A DNA stretch of 64,000 nt from NCBI RefSeq assembly GCF_014191355.1, contig NZ_JACHWM010000015.1, forward strand, positions 112,216-176,215, written 5' to 3'. The stretch comes from Methylobacterium sp. R2-1. GTDB taxonomy: Bacteria; Pseudomonadota; Alphaproteobacteria; Rhizobiales; Beijerinckiaceae. The position numbers and the translations under genes were made by a program. Shown one piece after another: positions 42,327 through 51,094 of the stretch. The notes below the pieces were generated by a model. It searched no databases and was not told the origin of the DNA. It was given only the letters and a program-made list of their open reading frames with translations. Positions within the stretch are counted from its first letter, which is position 1. Each line of letters opens with the position of its first letter.

Positions 42327-43331
42327 TCAGGCGAGGGAGCGCGACCACGCGGACAAGAGACTCGCCGCACTCTCGCCGGGATGAGGCTCGTCCAGGGCGC
42401 CCGCGCGCGGAAGGCGCATTTCGGCGCGATAGCGGCCCGGCGGCAGGCCGAACGTGCTGCGGAAGGCACGGCTGCAATGGCTCTCGCTGACGAAGCCGTG
42501 ATCGAGGGTGAGGGTCGTGATCGAACGGGTCTCCCGCGGGCTGCGGAGCGCTGCGCTCAACCGTTCGAGCCGACGTGTCAGGATGTGCTGCGCGACGCCG
42601 CCCGTCGGCTCGAATAGGCGATAGAGGGCGCTCCGCGACAACCCAGAGCCCCGTGCGACCATCGACACGTCGAGCGATGGGTCGTTCAGCCGTGCGTCGA
42701 TGAACGCCTCCGCACGCCGCCGCCGCAGATCGGAGATGAGGGTACCCGAGACCTCGCCGTCGGGCCTGACCTGTCCGAGGGCGCCCGCTAGCAGTTCGGT
42801 CAACGCGAGGGCGGTACTCGCCGCGGTGTCCGGCGTGGTCGCCGCGGCCCGCCGGGCGAGCGATCCCATCAGGTCGCCGAGCAGCCCCGACACCGCTTCC
42901 GGCAGGACTTGGCCATGAAAGCGGCTCACCTCGGGCGCCGCCGCCTCGACCAGTTCCCGGCTTAGGCTCACGGTGACGTAACGCGCCGACTCGAGGCGCG
43001 TACGCTGGGGGCGGGTCAGATCGAACAGGATGATCTCGCCAGGGGCGAGGCGCCGCTCCGCGTCGAGAGCACCCCCGTAGAACGTGCCGCTGCGCAGGTA
43101 TTGAAGCGTGAAGTGATCGAAGCCGTCGCGGCGTACACGGGCCCGGTCGCGCCGATGCTCGACGCCGCTCAAGGAGCGCTCGAAGACGTTCATCCGGCCG
43201 AATCGATGCGCCTCCACCCGGGCGTGAAACGGCGTGTCGGTCACCACGACGTCGGCTCCGCTCGAGTAAAGCGCCTGGTAGCCCTCGAAGCCGTCAGCCT
43301 CGGAAGTGAAGATGAACGATTGTTTTGACAC
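42327..43331 (-). CDS. AraC-family transcriptional regulator
   Basis: About 334 residues from GTG 43329-43331 (VSKQSFIFTSEAD); the frame is open to an ATG at 43457, but that N-terminus is unconvincing. Residues 1-200 resemble the AraC-binding-like sensor domain (APGEIILFDLTRPQRT). The C-terminal about 100 residues carry two helix-turn-helix units: DVSMVARGSGLSRSALYRLF, and HGFVSESHCSRAFRSTFGLP followed by PGRYR. It probably regulates the MFS gene just downstream. Confidence 0.88.
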   Translation of the reverse strand: MSKQSFIFTSEADGFEGYQALYSSGADVVVTDTPFHARVEAHRFGRMNVFERSLSGVEHRRDRARVRRDGFDHFTLQYLRSGTFYGGALDAERRLAPGEIILFDLTRPQRTRLESARYVTVSLSRELVEAAAPEVSRFHGQVLPEAVSGLLGDLMGSLARRAAATTPDTAASTALALTELLAGALGQVRPDGEVSGTLISDLRRRRAEAFIDARLNDPSLDVSMVARGSGLSRSALYRLFEPTGGVAQHILTRRLERLSAALRSPRETRSITTLTLDHGFVSESHCSRAFRSTFGLPPGRYRAEMRLPRAGALDEPHPGESAASLLSAWSRSLA

Positions 43332-43828
43332 GAGATGCAAGAAAAGAAAATTTATTCGATCTGATCCACCCTCTTTATCGGGCCTCGTCAGGCGTTCGCA
43401 AGCGATGTATCTTCCTGAAATCCTCTCGCTCGCGCATTGTTGAGCGTGGTCATTCAAGCGGCAATCGACCGGACGGCTCTCTGAACATTTTCAGGTTTTG
43501 CTCTTGGCCCTTGGGCCGAGCCTCTTGGATGGCAGGGCGGTTCCAGAATTGAGACATCCCGCTGACATCGCACCGGGGGATGCCTCGAGATGCCAGCGTG
43601 TTGCCTCGCCTGATGACGGCCTCTGTCGGATGGGTTCGATCGGTTGATCCAGGCTGCCGATTCCGTCATGTTTGTCGGTATCGCTCGGTCGGCCGCGTCA
43701 CGATGCGGCCAAGCTCGCTTAGTCAGCGTTCGGCCTGCCGGGACTCCGTCTCCGATCATGGACTCCGAGCGCGGCTGGTGCTCGGCGCGAAGCCTTGCTT
43801 TGGCGATCCGAGGACCCACCTTCCCCCG
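43332..43828. other. 497-base stretch without a supported gene
   Basis: Between the divergent AraC regulator and the nucleotidyl cyclase. The AraC-proximal part (43330-43400) is AT-richer and probably holds its promoter. A GGCCC-TT-GGGCC dyad lies at 43506-43517. The plus-strand frame of the cyclase is open from 43580, but that leader shows no domain or codon bias. No RNA gene or mobile remnant recognised. Confidence 0.5.
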
Positions 43829-45103
43829 ATGCGCGACGCGGACGCCCCGAGACCAACGCCGACGGCTCTCGCCGACGGATCGGAAGCCGAGGACGTCCCG
43901 TTCGGAGCACTTCAACCCTGCGTTGGCATCCGCGACTGGTTGCTCGGTGAGGGCGCTCGGCTGCCGAAGGCCGACGATCTGCTCGCGGGGCTCGCCGAGC
44001 GCCTCAACGCCATCGGCGTGCCGATCGACCGAGCCTCCACGGCCATCGACACGCTTCATTCCGAGTATTCGGGCGTCGGCCGCGTCTGGACTCGCGGTGC
44101 AGGCTCGACGGTGCGGCTGTTTCCCCACGGCGAGGTCTCCGCGAAGGCCTACCAGGCGAGCCCGTTCTACGCCGTGCACGAATCCGGCGAGTGGCTGAGC
44201 CTCGACCTCGCGGAGACTGACGACGACGCCTTCGCGATCATTCCCGAATTGAAGGCCGCGGGTTACACGCATTACCTCATCGCGCCCTTGATCTTCACCA
44301 ACGGCACCAAGAACGGCATCACCTTCGCCACGCGTGCCGATGGCGGTTTTCGTGACGACGACATCGCGATTCTGCGCTTCGTCATGCCCGCGCTCGCCGC
44401 CGTGATGGAGATGCGGCTGCTCAACAAGCAGCTCGACACGGTTCTGCGCATTTATGTCGGCGACGAGCCGCACCGGGCGATCCTTTCAGGCGACATCCGG
44501 CGCGGGCAGGTGCGCCGCATCCGCTCAGCGATCCTTTTCGCGGATATGCGCGACTATACGCGCCTGTCCGCCAACCGGACGCCGGAGGGGGCGGTCGATC
44601 TCCTGAACGCGTTCTTCGATTGCCTCGTCCCGCCGATCGAGCGGGAGGGCGGCGAGGTGCTGAAATATCTCGGCGACGGCCTGCTCGCGATCTTCCGCGA
44701 GTCGGGCGACGACCTCGGCGGCGCGGCCAAGAGCGCGCTCACGGCGGCCGAGGCGGCGCTCGCGGCGCTCACCGAGGCGAACACGGTCGGACGCTTTGGC
44801 GAGGGGGAGCCGGCAGTCGATGCTGGCATCGCCCTGCATCACGGTGAGGCAGCCTACGGCAATGTGGGCTCCGGAACCCGGCTCGACTTTACGGTGATCG
44901 GCCGCGACGTGAACCTCGCGAGCCGTCTCGCGCGGCTCAACCGCACACTTCAGGAGCCGCTCCTGATGTCGAAGCCGTTCGTGGACTTCCTCTGGGGCGA
45001 TCCCGAACCGCTCGGAAGCCATGCCCTCGACGGATTCGAGGAGCCGATGATGGTCTATCGCCCCGGACGTCGACCGACCGCGAAGGCCGCGGCCGCGGAA
45101 TAA
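43829..45103 (+). CDS. class III adenylate/guanylate cyclase with GAF-like N-terminal domain
   Basis: Chosen start ATG 43829, 424 residues. Residues about 30-200 form a GAF-like sensor (THYLIAPLIFTNGTKNGITF). The catalytic domain (about 232-410) has metal aspartates in LFADMRDYTRLS (D239) and KYLGDGLLAIF (D283), the purine-selecting lysine K279, a Thr in LDFTVIG (T355), and VNLASR with the transition-state Asn362 and Arg366. This combination favours adenylate cyclase activity. No membrane helix is seen. The signal sensed is unknown. No clear regulatory partner adjoins it. Confidence 0.9.
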   Translation: MRDADAPRPTPTALADGSEAEDVPFGALQPCVGIRDWLLGEGARLPKADDLLAGLAERLNAIGVPIDRASTAIDTLHSEYSGVGRVWTRGAGSTVRLFPHGEVSAKAYQASPFYAVHESGEWLSLDLAETDDDAFAIIPELKAAGYTHYLIAPLIFTNGTKNGITFATRADGGFRDDDIAILRFVMPALAAVMEMRLLNKQLDTVLRIYVGDEPHRAILSGDIRRGQVRRIRSAILFADMRDYTRLSANRTPEGAVDLLNAFFDCLVPPIEREGGEVLKYLGDGLLAIFRESGDDLGGAAKSALTAAEAALAALTEANTVGRFGEGEPAVDAGIALHHGEAAYGNVGSGTRLDFTVIGRDVNLASRLARLNRTLQEPLLMSKPFVDFLWGDPEPLGSHALDGFEEPMMVYRPGRRPTAKAAAAE

Positions 45104-45227
45104 TTCTTTCAAGAACGCGCCTTCGGCCACGGCGCCACGCGTGACGTGCCGTGCGCTCCGTAGGTCGAATCGCTTGATCCCCATTCGAGAGGGATTGACC
45201 GAGCGGCCGGCTGGGCCCACATCCGAG

Positions 45228-45335
45228 ATGTTCCAGGGAGATCCCCGCCAAGGGGCTGAGAAACCGCTATCGCCGTCACCGGCAGCGCGGAAATCCTTCG
45301 AACCTGATCCGGCTCATACCGGCGTAGGGATTGGA
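45228..45335 (+). promoter_or_regulatory. TPP riboswitch (THI element) of thiOSGE
   Basis: The two conserved halves are present: GGGGCTGAGA (45252-45261, binding the pyrimidine of TPP) and CCTGATCCGGCTCATACCGG-CGTAGGGA (45303-45330, the pyrophosphate arm). The outer stem pairs about 45230-45235 with 45331-45335. A 6-bp hairpin GCTTCT...AGAAGC at 45366-45380 lies in the expression platform before thiO (45429). It should repress the operon when thiamine pyrophosphate is abundant. It fills most of the 325-base gap 45104-45428. Confidence 0.93.
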
Positions 45336-45428
45336 CCTGAGGGTCGCTCGGATCGAGCAGACCCCGCTTCTTCGAGAAGCACATGGTGCCAGTTCCTGCG
45401 GGCAGATCCGCGGAAGGCCCGTTTTCCG

Positions 45429-46664
45429 ATGTCCGACTTGCTGACCTCGCCGATCGGCCAGCGCCGCAGCCTCGCGATGCGCCCGCGTGCGGCCGAACTG
45501 CCGCAGCGGACCGACATCACCGTTGTGGGCGCCGGGCTGATCGGCCTGTCGATCGCGTGGCGGTTGGCGCAGGCCGGCCGAACGGTCACCGTGGTGGAGC
45601 GCGGGAGCGTCGGCAGCGGCGCGAGCCTCGCCGCCACCGGCATGCTCGCCCCCGCCGCCGAGCACGAGCCCGGCTCCGACCTGCTGCTGCCGCTGGCGCT
45701 CGAATCCCTGCGCCGCTGGCCCGGCTTCCGCGACGCGCTCCAGGCGGCGTCCGGCAAAGAGATCGATTACCGCGACGACGGCACTCTCGTGATCGCCATC
45801 GGCCGCGACGAGGTGGAGCGCCTGCGCTTCCGCCACGATCTGCAGCGGCGCTCGGGTGTCGCCGCCGAGTGGCTCTCCGGCCCGGAGGTGCGCGCCCGCG
45901 AGCCGCTGCTGCGCCCCAACGTCACCGCCGGCATCCTCTGCCCCCTCGATGCGCAGGTCGATCCCCGCCTCGTGATGGAGGCGCTGCTCGGCGCCTGCGA
46001 GGCGGCGGGCGTCGTGATCGTCGAGGGCGTCGCGGTGGAGGGGCTGGAGCGCCAGGGCGGTCGCGTCACCGGCCTTCGGGCCGCCGGCCGCATGCTCGCG
46101 GCTGATGCAGTGATCCTGGCCGCGGGCGCGTGGAGCGGGGAGGCGGGGCTGTTGCCCGACGACCTTGCTCTTCCAGTACGACCGCTTAAGGGCCAGTCGC
46201 TTGCGCTTCGCACCACGAAACGCACCGGCACCCTCTCCCGCATGGTCTGGACCGATGCGGTGCACATGGCGCCCAAGGGCGACGGGCACCTGATCGTCGG
46301 CGCTACGGTGGAGGATTGCGGCTTCAACAGCGGCGTCACCGCGGGCGGATTGTTCGCTCTGCTGGAAGGGGCGCGGCGCGTTCTGCCGGGCATCGAGGAG
46401 ATGGAGATCGACGCGGTCTGGAGCGGCTTCCGCCCAACCTCGGACGACGACGCACCGATCATCGAGGAGGCCGTACCCGGCCTCGTCGTGGCAACCGGCC
46501 ATCATCGCAACGGCTACCTGCTCGCGCCTGCTACCGCCGATGCAGTCGCCACTCTCGTCGCCGAGGGCGCGCTGCCGGACTTCGCCCGCGGCTTCGGTCG
46601 GGCGCGCTTCGCAGCACCGAACAAGGTCAGTGCCACCGAGAATGTTGGGAGGGCTGTGGCATGA
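45429..46664 (+). CDS. thiO: glycine oxidase ThiO
   Basis: A 411-residue FAD-dependent oxidase that makes dehydroglycine for the thiazole ring of thiamine. The N-terminal dinucleotide fold is DITVVGAGLIGLSIAWRLAQ (about 29-48), with the VVERGSVGSGASLAATGML loop for FAD. The C-terminal FAD contact is FRPTSDDDAPIIEE and GHHRNGYLLAPATADAV. It is the first gene after the TPP riboswitch. Its stop overlaps the thiS start (ATGA). Confidence 0.93.
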   Translation: MSDLLTSPIGQRRSLAMRPRAAELPQRTDITVVGAGLIGLSIAWRLAQAGRTVTVVERGSVGSGASLAATGMLAPAAEHEPGSDLLLPLALESLRRWPGFRDALQAASGKEIDYRDDGTLVIAIGRDEVERLRFRHDLQRRSGVAAEWLSGPEVRAREPLLRPNVTAGILCPLDAQVDPRLVMEALLGACEAAGVVIVEGVAVEGLERQGGRVTGLRAAGRMLAADAVILAAGAWSGEAGLLPDDLALPVRPLKGQSLALRTTKRTGTLSRMVWTDAVHMAPKGDGHLIVGATVEDCGFNSGVTAGGLFALLEGARRVLPGIEEMEIDAVWSGFRPTSDDDAPIIEEAVPGLVVATGHHRNGYLLAPATADAVATLVAEGALPDFARGFGRARFAAPNKVSATENVGRAVA

Positions 46665-46873
46665 GGCTGACCGTCAACGGAGAGCCTTGCGAACGCGAGG
46701 TGCCGGACCTCGCCGCCCTGTTTGCCGCCGAGGCCGAGGAGCGGGGCATCGAGAGCTCTGAAGGCATCGCCATCGCCGTCAACGGCCGCGTCGTGCGGAA
46801 ATCCGCTTGGGGCCAGACGGCCCTCAACGAGGGCGATCGCATCGAGATCGTCCGTGCCATGCAGGGAGGCTGA
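46661..46873 (+). CDS. thiS: thiamine sulfur carrier protein ThiS
   Basis: A 70-residue ubiquitin-like protein ending in Gly-Gly (MQGG), the C-terminus that is adenylated and thiocarboxylated to donate sulfur to the thiazole. The start MRLTVNGEPCE and the body IAIAVNGRVVRKSAW plus LNEGDRIEIV are typical. It overlaps thiO and precedes thiG by 4 bases. Confidence 0.95.
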   Translation: MRLTVNGEPCEREVPDLAALFAAEAEERGIESSEGIAIAVNGRVVRKSAWGQTALNEGDRIEIVRAMQGG

Positions 46874-46877
46874 GCGC

Positions 46878-47687
46878 ATGAACCATCACGACACCACCCT
46901 CGCGCAGACATCCGCCAATGGGGACGACGCCCTGGAGATCGCCGGCATCCGGCTCTCCTCGCGGCTGTTCATCGGCACGGCGGGCTACCCCAGCCAGGAG
47001 ATCATGGCGCAGTCCGTGCGCGCCTCGGGGGCCGAGGTCGTCACCGCCTCGATCCGCCGGGTCTCTCTCCAGGGCCACGGCTCGGACACCTTCCAGAAGC
47101 TGAAGGGCGCGCGCTTCCTGCCCAACACCGCCGGCTGCGAGACCGCCCGCGACGCGATCATGACCGCCGAGCTCGCCCGCGAGGCGCTCGGGACCGACTG
47201 GATCAAGGTCGAGGTGATCGGCGACCGCGAGACGCTCTACCCGGACGTAACCGAGCTGCTCGAAGCCTGCCGCCACCTCGTCGATGACGGCTTCACGGTG
47301 CTGCCCTACTGCAACGACGATCCCGTGATCTGCGAGCGGCTGGTCGATCTCGGCTGCGCCGCGGTGATGCCGATGGGCTCGCTGATCGGCTCCGGCATGG
47401 GGATCGCCAACCCGGCCAATATCGAACTGATCTGCCGTCGGGCGAAGGTGCCGGTGATCGTCGATGCCGGCATCGGCACCGCTTCGGACGCGGTGATCGC
47501 CATGGAGCTGGGGGCGGCGGCCTGCCTCATCAACACCGCGGTGGCCAAAGCCGACGATCCGGTGCGGATGGCCGGCGCCATGCGCCACGCCGTCGAGGCG
47601 GGCCGGCTCGCGCATCTGGCCGGGCGCATCCCGCGCCGCGGCCGGGCCGAGCCGTCGAGCCCGCAGCTCGGCCTCGTCGGGTCGTGA
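46878..47687 (+). CDS. thiG: thiazole synthase ThiG
   Basis: A 269-residue TIM-barrel enzyme that assembles the thiazole phosphate from deoxyxylulose-5-phosphate, dehydroglycine and ThiS thiocarboxylate. Signature blocks: RLFIGTAGYPSQEIM, ASGAEVVTASIRRVSL, TDWIKVEVIGD (Schiff-base Lys), VMPMGSLIGSGMGIANP and VPVIVDAGIGTASDAVIAME. The start ATG 46878 is 4 bases after thiS; the frame is open further upstream through thiS. Confidence 0.97.
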   Translation: MNHHDTTLAQTSANGDDALEIAGIRLSSRLFIGTAGYPSQEIMAQSVRASGAEVVTASIRRVSLQGHGSDTFQKLKGARFLPNTAGCETARDAIMTAELAREALGTDWIKVEVIGDRETLYPDVTELLEACRHLVDDGFTVLPYCNDDPVICERLVDLGCAAVMPMGSLIGSGMGIANPANIELICRRAKVPVIVDAGIGTASDAVIAMELGAAACLINTAVAKADDPVRMAGAMRHAVEAGRLAHLAGRIPRRGRAEPSSPQLGLVGS

Positions 47688-47693
47688 GGGCGG

Positions 47694-48311
47694 GTGAGGC
47701 TTCCGCCCCTCCTCGTCGTCACCGACCGCCACGGCGCGGATCGGCCGCTCTCTGAAACCGTCCGGGCGGCGGTCGCGGGCGGCGCCCGCTTCGTCTGGCT
47801 GCGTGACCGCGATCTCGAGCGGGCGGCGCGGCGGGATCTCGCCCGCGACCTGATCGCGATCCTCGAACCGGTCGGCGGCCATCTGGTCGTCGGCGGCGAT
47901 GGGGATCTCGCCGCCGAAACGGGCGCACAGGGTGTGCACCTGCCGGGCTCCGCCGGGATCGACGGCATCCGCACGGCGCGCAAAATCCTCGGCGCCGCGG
48001 CGCTGATCGGGTTCTCGGCCCATTCGGTTGCCGAGATCGCGGCAGCCGAGGCGGCGGGTGCCGACTACGCCACGCTCAGCCCGATTTTTTTGACTGCGAG
48101 CAAGCCCGGCTACGGCCCCGCGCTCGGCCTCGACGCCCTGCGTGCCGCGGCGGTCCAGCGCCTGCCGGTCTTCGCGCTCGGCGGGATAGATCCGGACAAC
48201 GCCCGCGACTGTCGTGCGGCCGGGGCGGCGGGCGTCGCCGTCATGGGCGGCGGGATGCGCGGGCCCGATCCGCGGGGAGTGGCGGCCCGGTTCCTCGCAA
48301 GCCTCGCGTGA
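47694..48311 (+). CDS. thiE: thiamine phosphate synthase ThiE
   Basis: A 205-residue TIM-barrel protein starting at GTG 47694. It has PPLLVVTDRHG at the first strand, VHLPGSAG, IGFSAHSVAEIAAAEAAGAD and YATLSPIFLTASKPGYG (pyrophosphate and phosphate loop), then VFALGGIDPDNARDC. It joins the hydroxymethylpyrimidine and thiazole moieties. The substrate-binding strand 2 (FVWLRDRDL) is divergent from standard ThiE, so a TenI-like isomerase is the alternative. Last gene of thiO-thiS-thiG-thiE. Confidence 0.85.
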   Translation: MRLPPLLVVTDRHGADRPLSETVRAAVAGGARFVWLRDRDLERAARRDLARDLIAILEPVGGHLVVGGDGDLAAETGAQGVHLPGSAGIDGIRTARKILGAAALIGFSAHSVAEIAAAEAAGADYATLSPIFLTASKPGYGPALGLDALRAAAVQRLPVFALGGIDPDNARDCRAAGAAGVAVMGGGMRGPDPRGVAARFLASLA

Positions 48312-48452
48312 GGGCCGCGCATCCCGCTCGGCAACCCCCGCCGGATACCGGCCCTGCGCCGATCACCCCTGGCGCTGCGGCGCGAGGCGTATAGAAGCGC
48401 TGACAGATTCTTCTTCCAGCAAGGTGCCCCTCGCGGGCTTCGAGCCGACCGC

Positions 48453-49247
48453 ATGATCAACTCTCCCCTTATGACCGTCATGGTCGATGCCGTGCGCAAG
48501 GCCGCCCGCGGGCTCAAGCGCGACTTCGGCGAGATCGAGAACCTTCAGGTCTCCCGCAAGGGCCCCGGCAACTTCGTCTCGGCCGCCGACAAGAAGGCGG
48601 AGGAGGTGCTGCGCGACGCGCTGATGAAGGCGCGACCCGGCTACGGCCTGATCATGGAGGAGAGCGGCAACATCGAGGGTACCGACAGGAGCCATACTTG
48701 GCACGTCGATCCCCTCGACGGCACGACGAACTTCCTGCACGGCATCCCGCATTTCGCGATCTCGGTCGGGCTGGAGCGCGACGGCCAGATTGTCGCCGGC
48801 GTGATCTACGATCCGGTCAAGGATGAGCTGTTCATCGCCGAGCGCGGCAAGGGTGCCTTCCTCAACAATCGGCGCCTGCGCGTCTCCGGCCGCCAGGACT
48901 TCGCCGACGCGCTGGTCGCCTACGGCACGCCCTATCTCGGCCGCGGCAGCCACGGACGGCTGCTCAAGGAGGTCGCTGCAGTAATGGCGGTCTCCGGCGG
49001 CACCCGCCGGCTCGGCTCGGCGGCGCTCGACCTCGCCTACGTCGCCTGTGGCCGAACCGACCTCTACTGGGAGCGCGATCTCCAGACCTGGGACATCGCG
49101 GCGGGGATCATCCTCGTGCGCGAGGCCGGCGGCTTCGTCACCAGCGCCGATGGCGGCGCCGAGCCGCTCGCCGCCCGCTCGGTGGCTTGCGGCAACGAGG
49201 TGCTGCACCGCGAACTGATCGGCCTGTTGCGCAAGGCCGCTGCCTAG
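48453..49247 (+). CDS. suhB: inositol monophosphatase family protein (SuhB-like)
   Basis: A 264-residue protein with the IMPase metal motifs: MEESGNIEG (the EE motif), HVDPLDGTTNFLHGIPHFAI (the DPLDGT signature) and WDIAAGIILVREAGG near the C-terminus. It hydrolyses inositol-1-phosphate or related sugar phosphates; SuhB members also act in rRNA antitermination. It starts at ATG 48453. Its upstream flank holds a tRNA 3'-end-like fragment at 48423-48450. Confidence 0.9.
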   Translation: MINSPLMTVMVDAVRKAARGLKRDFGEIENLQVSRKGPGNFVSAADKKAEEVLRDALMKARPGYGLIMEESGNIEGTDRSHTWHVDPLDGTTNFLHGIPHFAISVGLERDGQIVAGVIYDPVKDELFIAERGKGAFLNNRRLRVSGRQDFADALVAYGTPYLGRGSHGRLLKEVAAVMAVSGGTRRLGSAALDLAYVACGRTDLYWERDLQTWDIAAGIILVREAGGFVTSADGGAEPLAARSVACGNEVLHRELIGLLRKAAA

Positions 49248-49321
49248 GGCTGCAGGCGCCCTGGCCGGCCGCCGTTCGTTCTGATCTAACCCCACGCATC
49301 GTCGTCAATCGAGCGCCCCGC

Positions 49322-49867
49322 ATGGAAGCCCGTCGCCACTCCGCCCTGAAGGACTCGGTCCGCTCGATCCCCGATTATCCGAAGCCCGGCATCATTTTTC
49401 GCGATATCACCACCCTACTCAGCGATCCGCGCTCGTTCCGCCGCGCGGTCGATTCGCTGGTGCACCCCTATGCGGGCGGGCGGATCGATCAGGTCGCGGG
49501 CATCGAGGCGCGGGGCTTCATCCTCGGCGGGGCGGTGGCGCATCAGCTCTCCTCGGGCTTCGTGCCAATCCGCAAGAAGGGCAAGCTGCCCCACAAGACC
49601 GTCTCGACGGCTTACGCCCTCGAATACGGCACCGACGAGATCGAGATTCACGTCGATGCGATCAAGCCGGGCGACCGGGTAATCCTCGTCGACGACCTCA
49701 TCGCCACCGGCGGCACCGCGACGGCGGCGGTGAACCTGCTGCGCCAGCTCGGCGCGGAGGTGGTCGCCGCCTGTTTCGTCATCGACCTGCCGGAGATCGG
49801 CGGCGCTCAGCGCCTGCGTGACCTCGGCGTCACGGTCCGCACGCTGATGGAGTTCGAGGGGCACTGA
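49322..49867 (+). CDS. apt: adenine phosphoribosyltransferase
   Basis: A 181-residue enzyme that salvages adenine to AMP with PRPP. It has SIPDYPKPGIIFRDITTLL, IEARGFILGGAVA, the RKKGKLPHKTVS loop and the PRPP-binding VILVDDLIATGGTATAAV. The start ATG 49322 is preferred over upstream in-frame codons because it matches the family N-terminus. It lies between suhB and the convergent purQ. Confidence 0.96.
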   Translation: MEARRHSALKDSVRSIPDYPKPGIIFRDITTLLSDPRSFRRAVDSLVHPYAGGRIDQVAGIEARGFILGGAVAHQLSSGFVPIRKKGKLPHKTVSTAYALEYGTDEIEIHVDAIKPGDRVILVDDLIATGGTATAAVNLLRQLGAEVVAACFVIDLPEIGGAQRLRDLGVTVRTLMEFEGH

Positions 49868-49981
49868 AGACCCCTCCGTGTCGAGCTCTCGCGGTTCGGC
49901 GGAGCTCGATCCGGCAGCCCACGCGCCGCTGGATCGCTTCGGCTCCGCCTTGCGATGACGGAGACGGTCGAGTGAAAACCC
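49868..49981. other. apt / purQ convergent intergenic with dyad
   Basis: CGAGCTC (49882-49888) and GAGCTCG (49902-49908) form a dyad that may end apt transcription, without a U-tract. The second half carries a sequence resembling short dispersed repeats of this genus (TCGCTTCGGCTCCGCCTTGC near 49935), noted only from memory. Confidence 0.3.
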
Positions 49982-50662
49982 TCAGGCCGCCAAGCTGTCG
50001 AACAGGCCCTTGCCGTCGGTGCCGCCGACGAGGCCGTCCACGAAGTTCTCCGGATGGGGCATCATGCCGAGCACGTTGCGCTGCTCGGAATAGATGCCGG
50101 CGATGGAGTTGAGCGAGCCGTTGCGGTTCGCATCCTCCGTCAGCGTGCCGGTGGCGTCGCAGTAGCGGAAGGCGACGCGGCCCTCGCCCTCGAGCCGCTG
50201 GATCGTCTCGGGATCGGCGAAGTAGTTACCCTCGCCATGCGCCACGCAGACGTCGATGACCTGACCCTCGGTGTAGGCCGAGGTGAAGCGCGTATCGGTG
50301 CGCTCGACGCGCAGGAACTGCCGGTGGCAGATGAAGCGGCGGTTGACGTTGCGCATCAGCACGCCCGGCAGGAGACCCGACTCGCACAGGATCTGAAAAC
50401 CGTTGCAGATACCGAGCACGAGGCCGCCGCGGGCAGCGTGCGCGCGCACCGCGTCCATGGCCGCCGCGCGGCCGGCGATGGCGCCGCAGCGCAAGTAATC
50501 GCCATAGGAGAAGCCGCCCGGCACCACCGCGAGGTCGGTGCCCGCGGGCAGTTCCGTGTCGGCGTGCCAGACGCTGACGACTTCCGCACCGGAGCGACGG
50601 AGCGCCCGAGCCACGTCGCCATCGCGATTCGAGCCCGGAAAGACGACGACGGCTGCGCGCAT
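49982..50662 (-). CDS. purQ: phosphoribosylformylglycinamidine synthase subunit PurQ
   Basis: A 226-residue glutaminase subunit of the FGAM synthase (de novo purine synthesis). Class I amidotransferase triad: Cys86 in GICNGFQIL, His203 and Glu205 in MMPHPENFVD. The start MRAAVVVFPGSNRDGD is typical. Start and purS stop overlap by one base. The catalytic partner purL is not in the window. Confidence 0.96.
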   Translation of the reverse strand: MRAAVVVFPGSNRDGDVARALRRSGAEVVSVWHADTELPAGTDLAVVPGGFSYGDYLRCGAIAGRAAAMDAVRAHAARGGLVLGICNGFQILCESGLLPGVLMRNVNRRFICHRQFLRVERTDTRFTSAYTEGQVIDVCVAHGEGNYFADPETIQRLEGEGRVAFRYCDATGTLTEDANRNGSLNSIAGIYSEQRNVLGMMPHPENFVDGLVGGTDGKGLFDSLAA

Positions 50663-50901
50663 CAGGCGATCTCGACGGTGTAGTTCTCGACGACGGTATT
50701 CGCGAGCAGCTTCTCGCAGGCGGCCTTCAGCGTCGCCTCGGCCTGCTCGCGATTGTCGGAGTCGACCTCCAGGTCGAACACCTTGCCCTGGCGCACCCCG
50801 GAAACTTCTTGAATGCCGAACGACTTCAGGGCCGCCTCGATCGCCTTCCCCTGAGGGTCGAGAACGCCGGTCTTCAAGGTGACGACGATGCGGGCTTTCA
50901 T
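50662..50901 (-). CDS. purS: phosphoribosylformylglycinamidine synthase subunit PurS
   Basis: A 79-residue protein with the PurS pattern MKARIVVTLKTGVLDPQGKA, IEAALKSFGIQEVSGVRQGK and LLANTVVENYTVEI. PurS bridges PurQ and PurL in the multi-subunit FGAM synthase. ATG 50899-50901 is the start. purC, which normally sits next to it, is about 10.6 kb away on the same strand. Confidence 0.96.
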   Translation of the reverse strand: MKARIVVTLKTGVLDPQGKAIEAALKSFGIQEVSGVRQGKVFDLEVDSDNREQAEATLKAACEKLLANTVVENYTVEIA

Positions 50902-51094
50902 GGCAGGCACTCGTTTGGAAGATGGGCGGGCCGCGCCGCGAGGGAGCGATGAGGCCGGGAACGAAAGCGACGGCGTTCGACCGCGTGCGGAAAACCCGGA
51001 TTCAGACATTCGATCCGAGCGCAGGTGACACGCTGCTCGCCGGAGGACGAAATTTTATCGCGATTTCGCGACTGCGTCACCGCGGGAAATCCCA

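Noticed and set aside
43580..43828. N-terminal 83-codon extension of the nucleotidyl cyclase
   Set aside because: No domain, and composition unlike the rest of the protein; ATG 43829 fits better.
48423..48500. A functional tRNA gene on the minus strand
   Set aside because: Only a T-arm/acceptor-like part exists, with a mismatch, and the rest of the expected tRNA would lie in suhB coding sequence.
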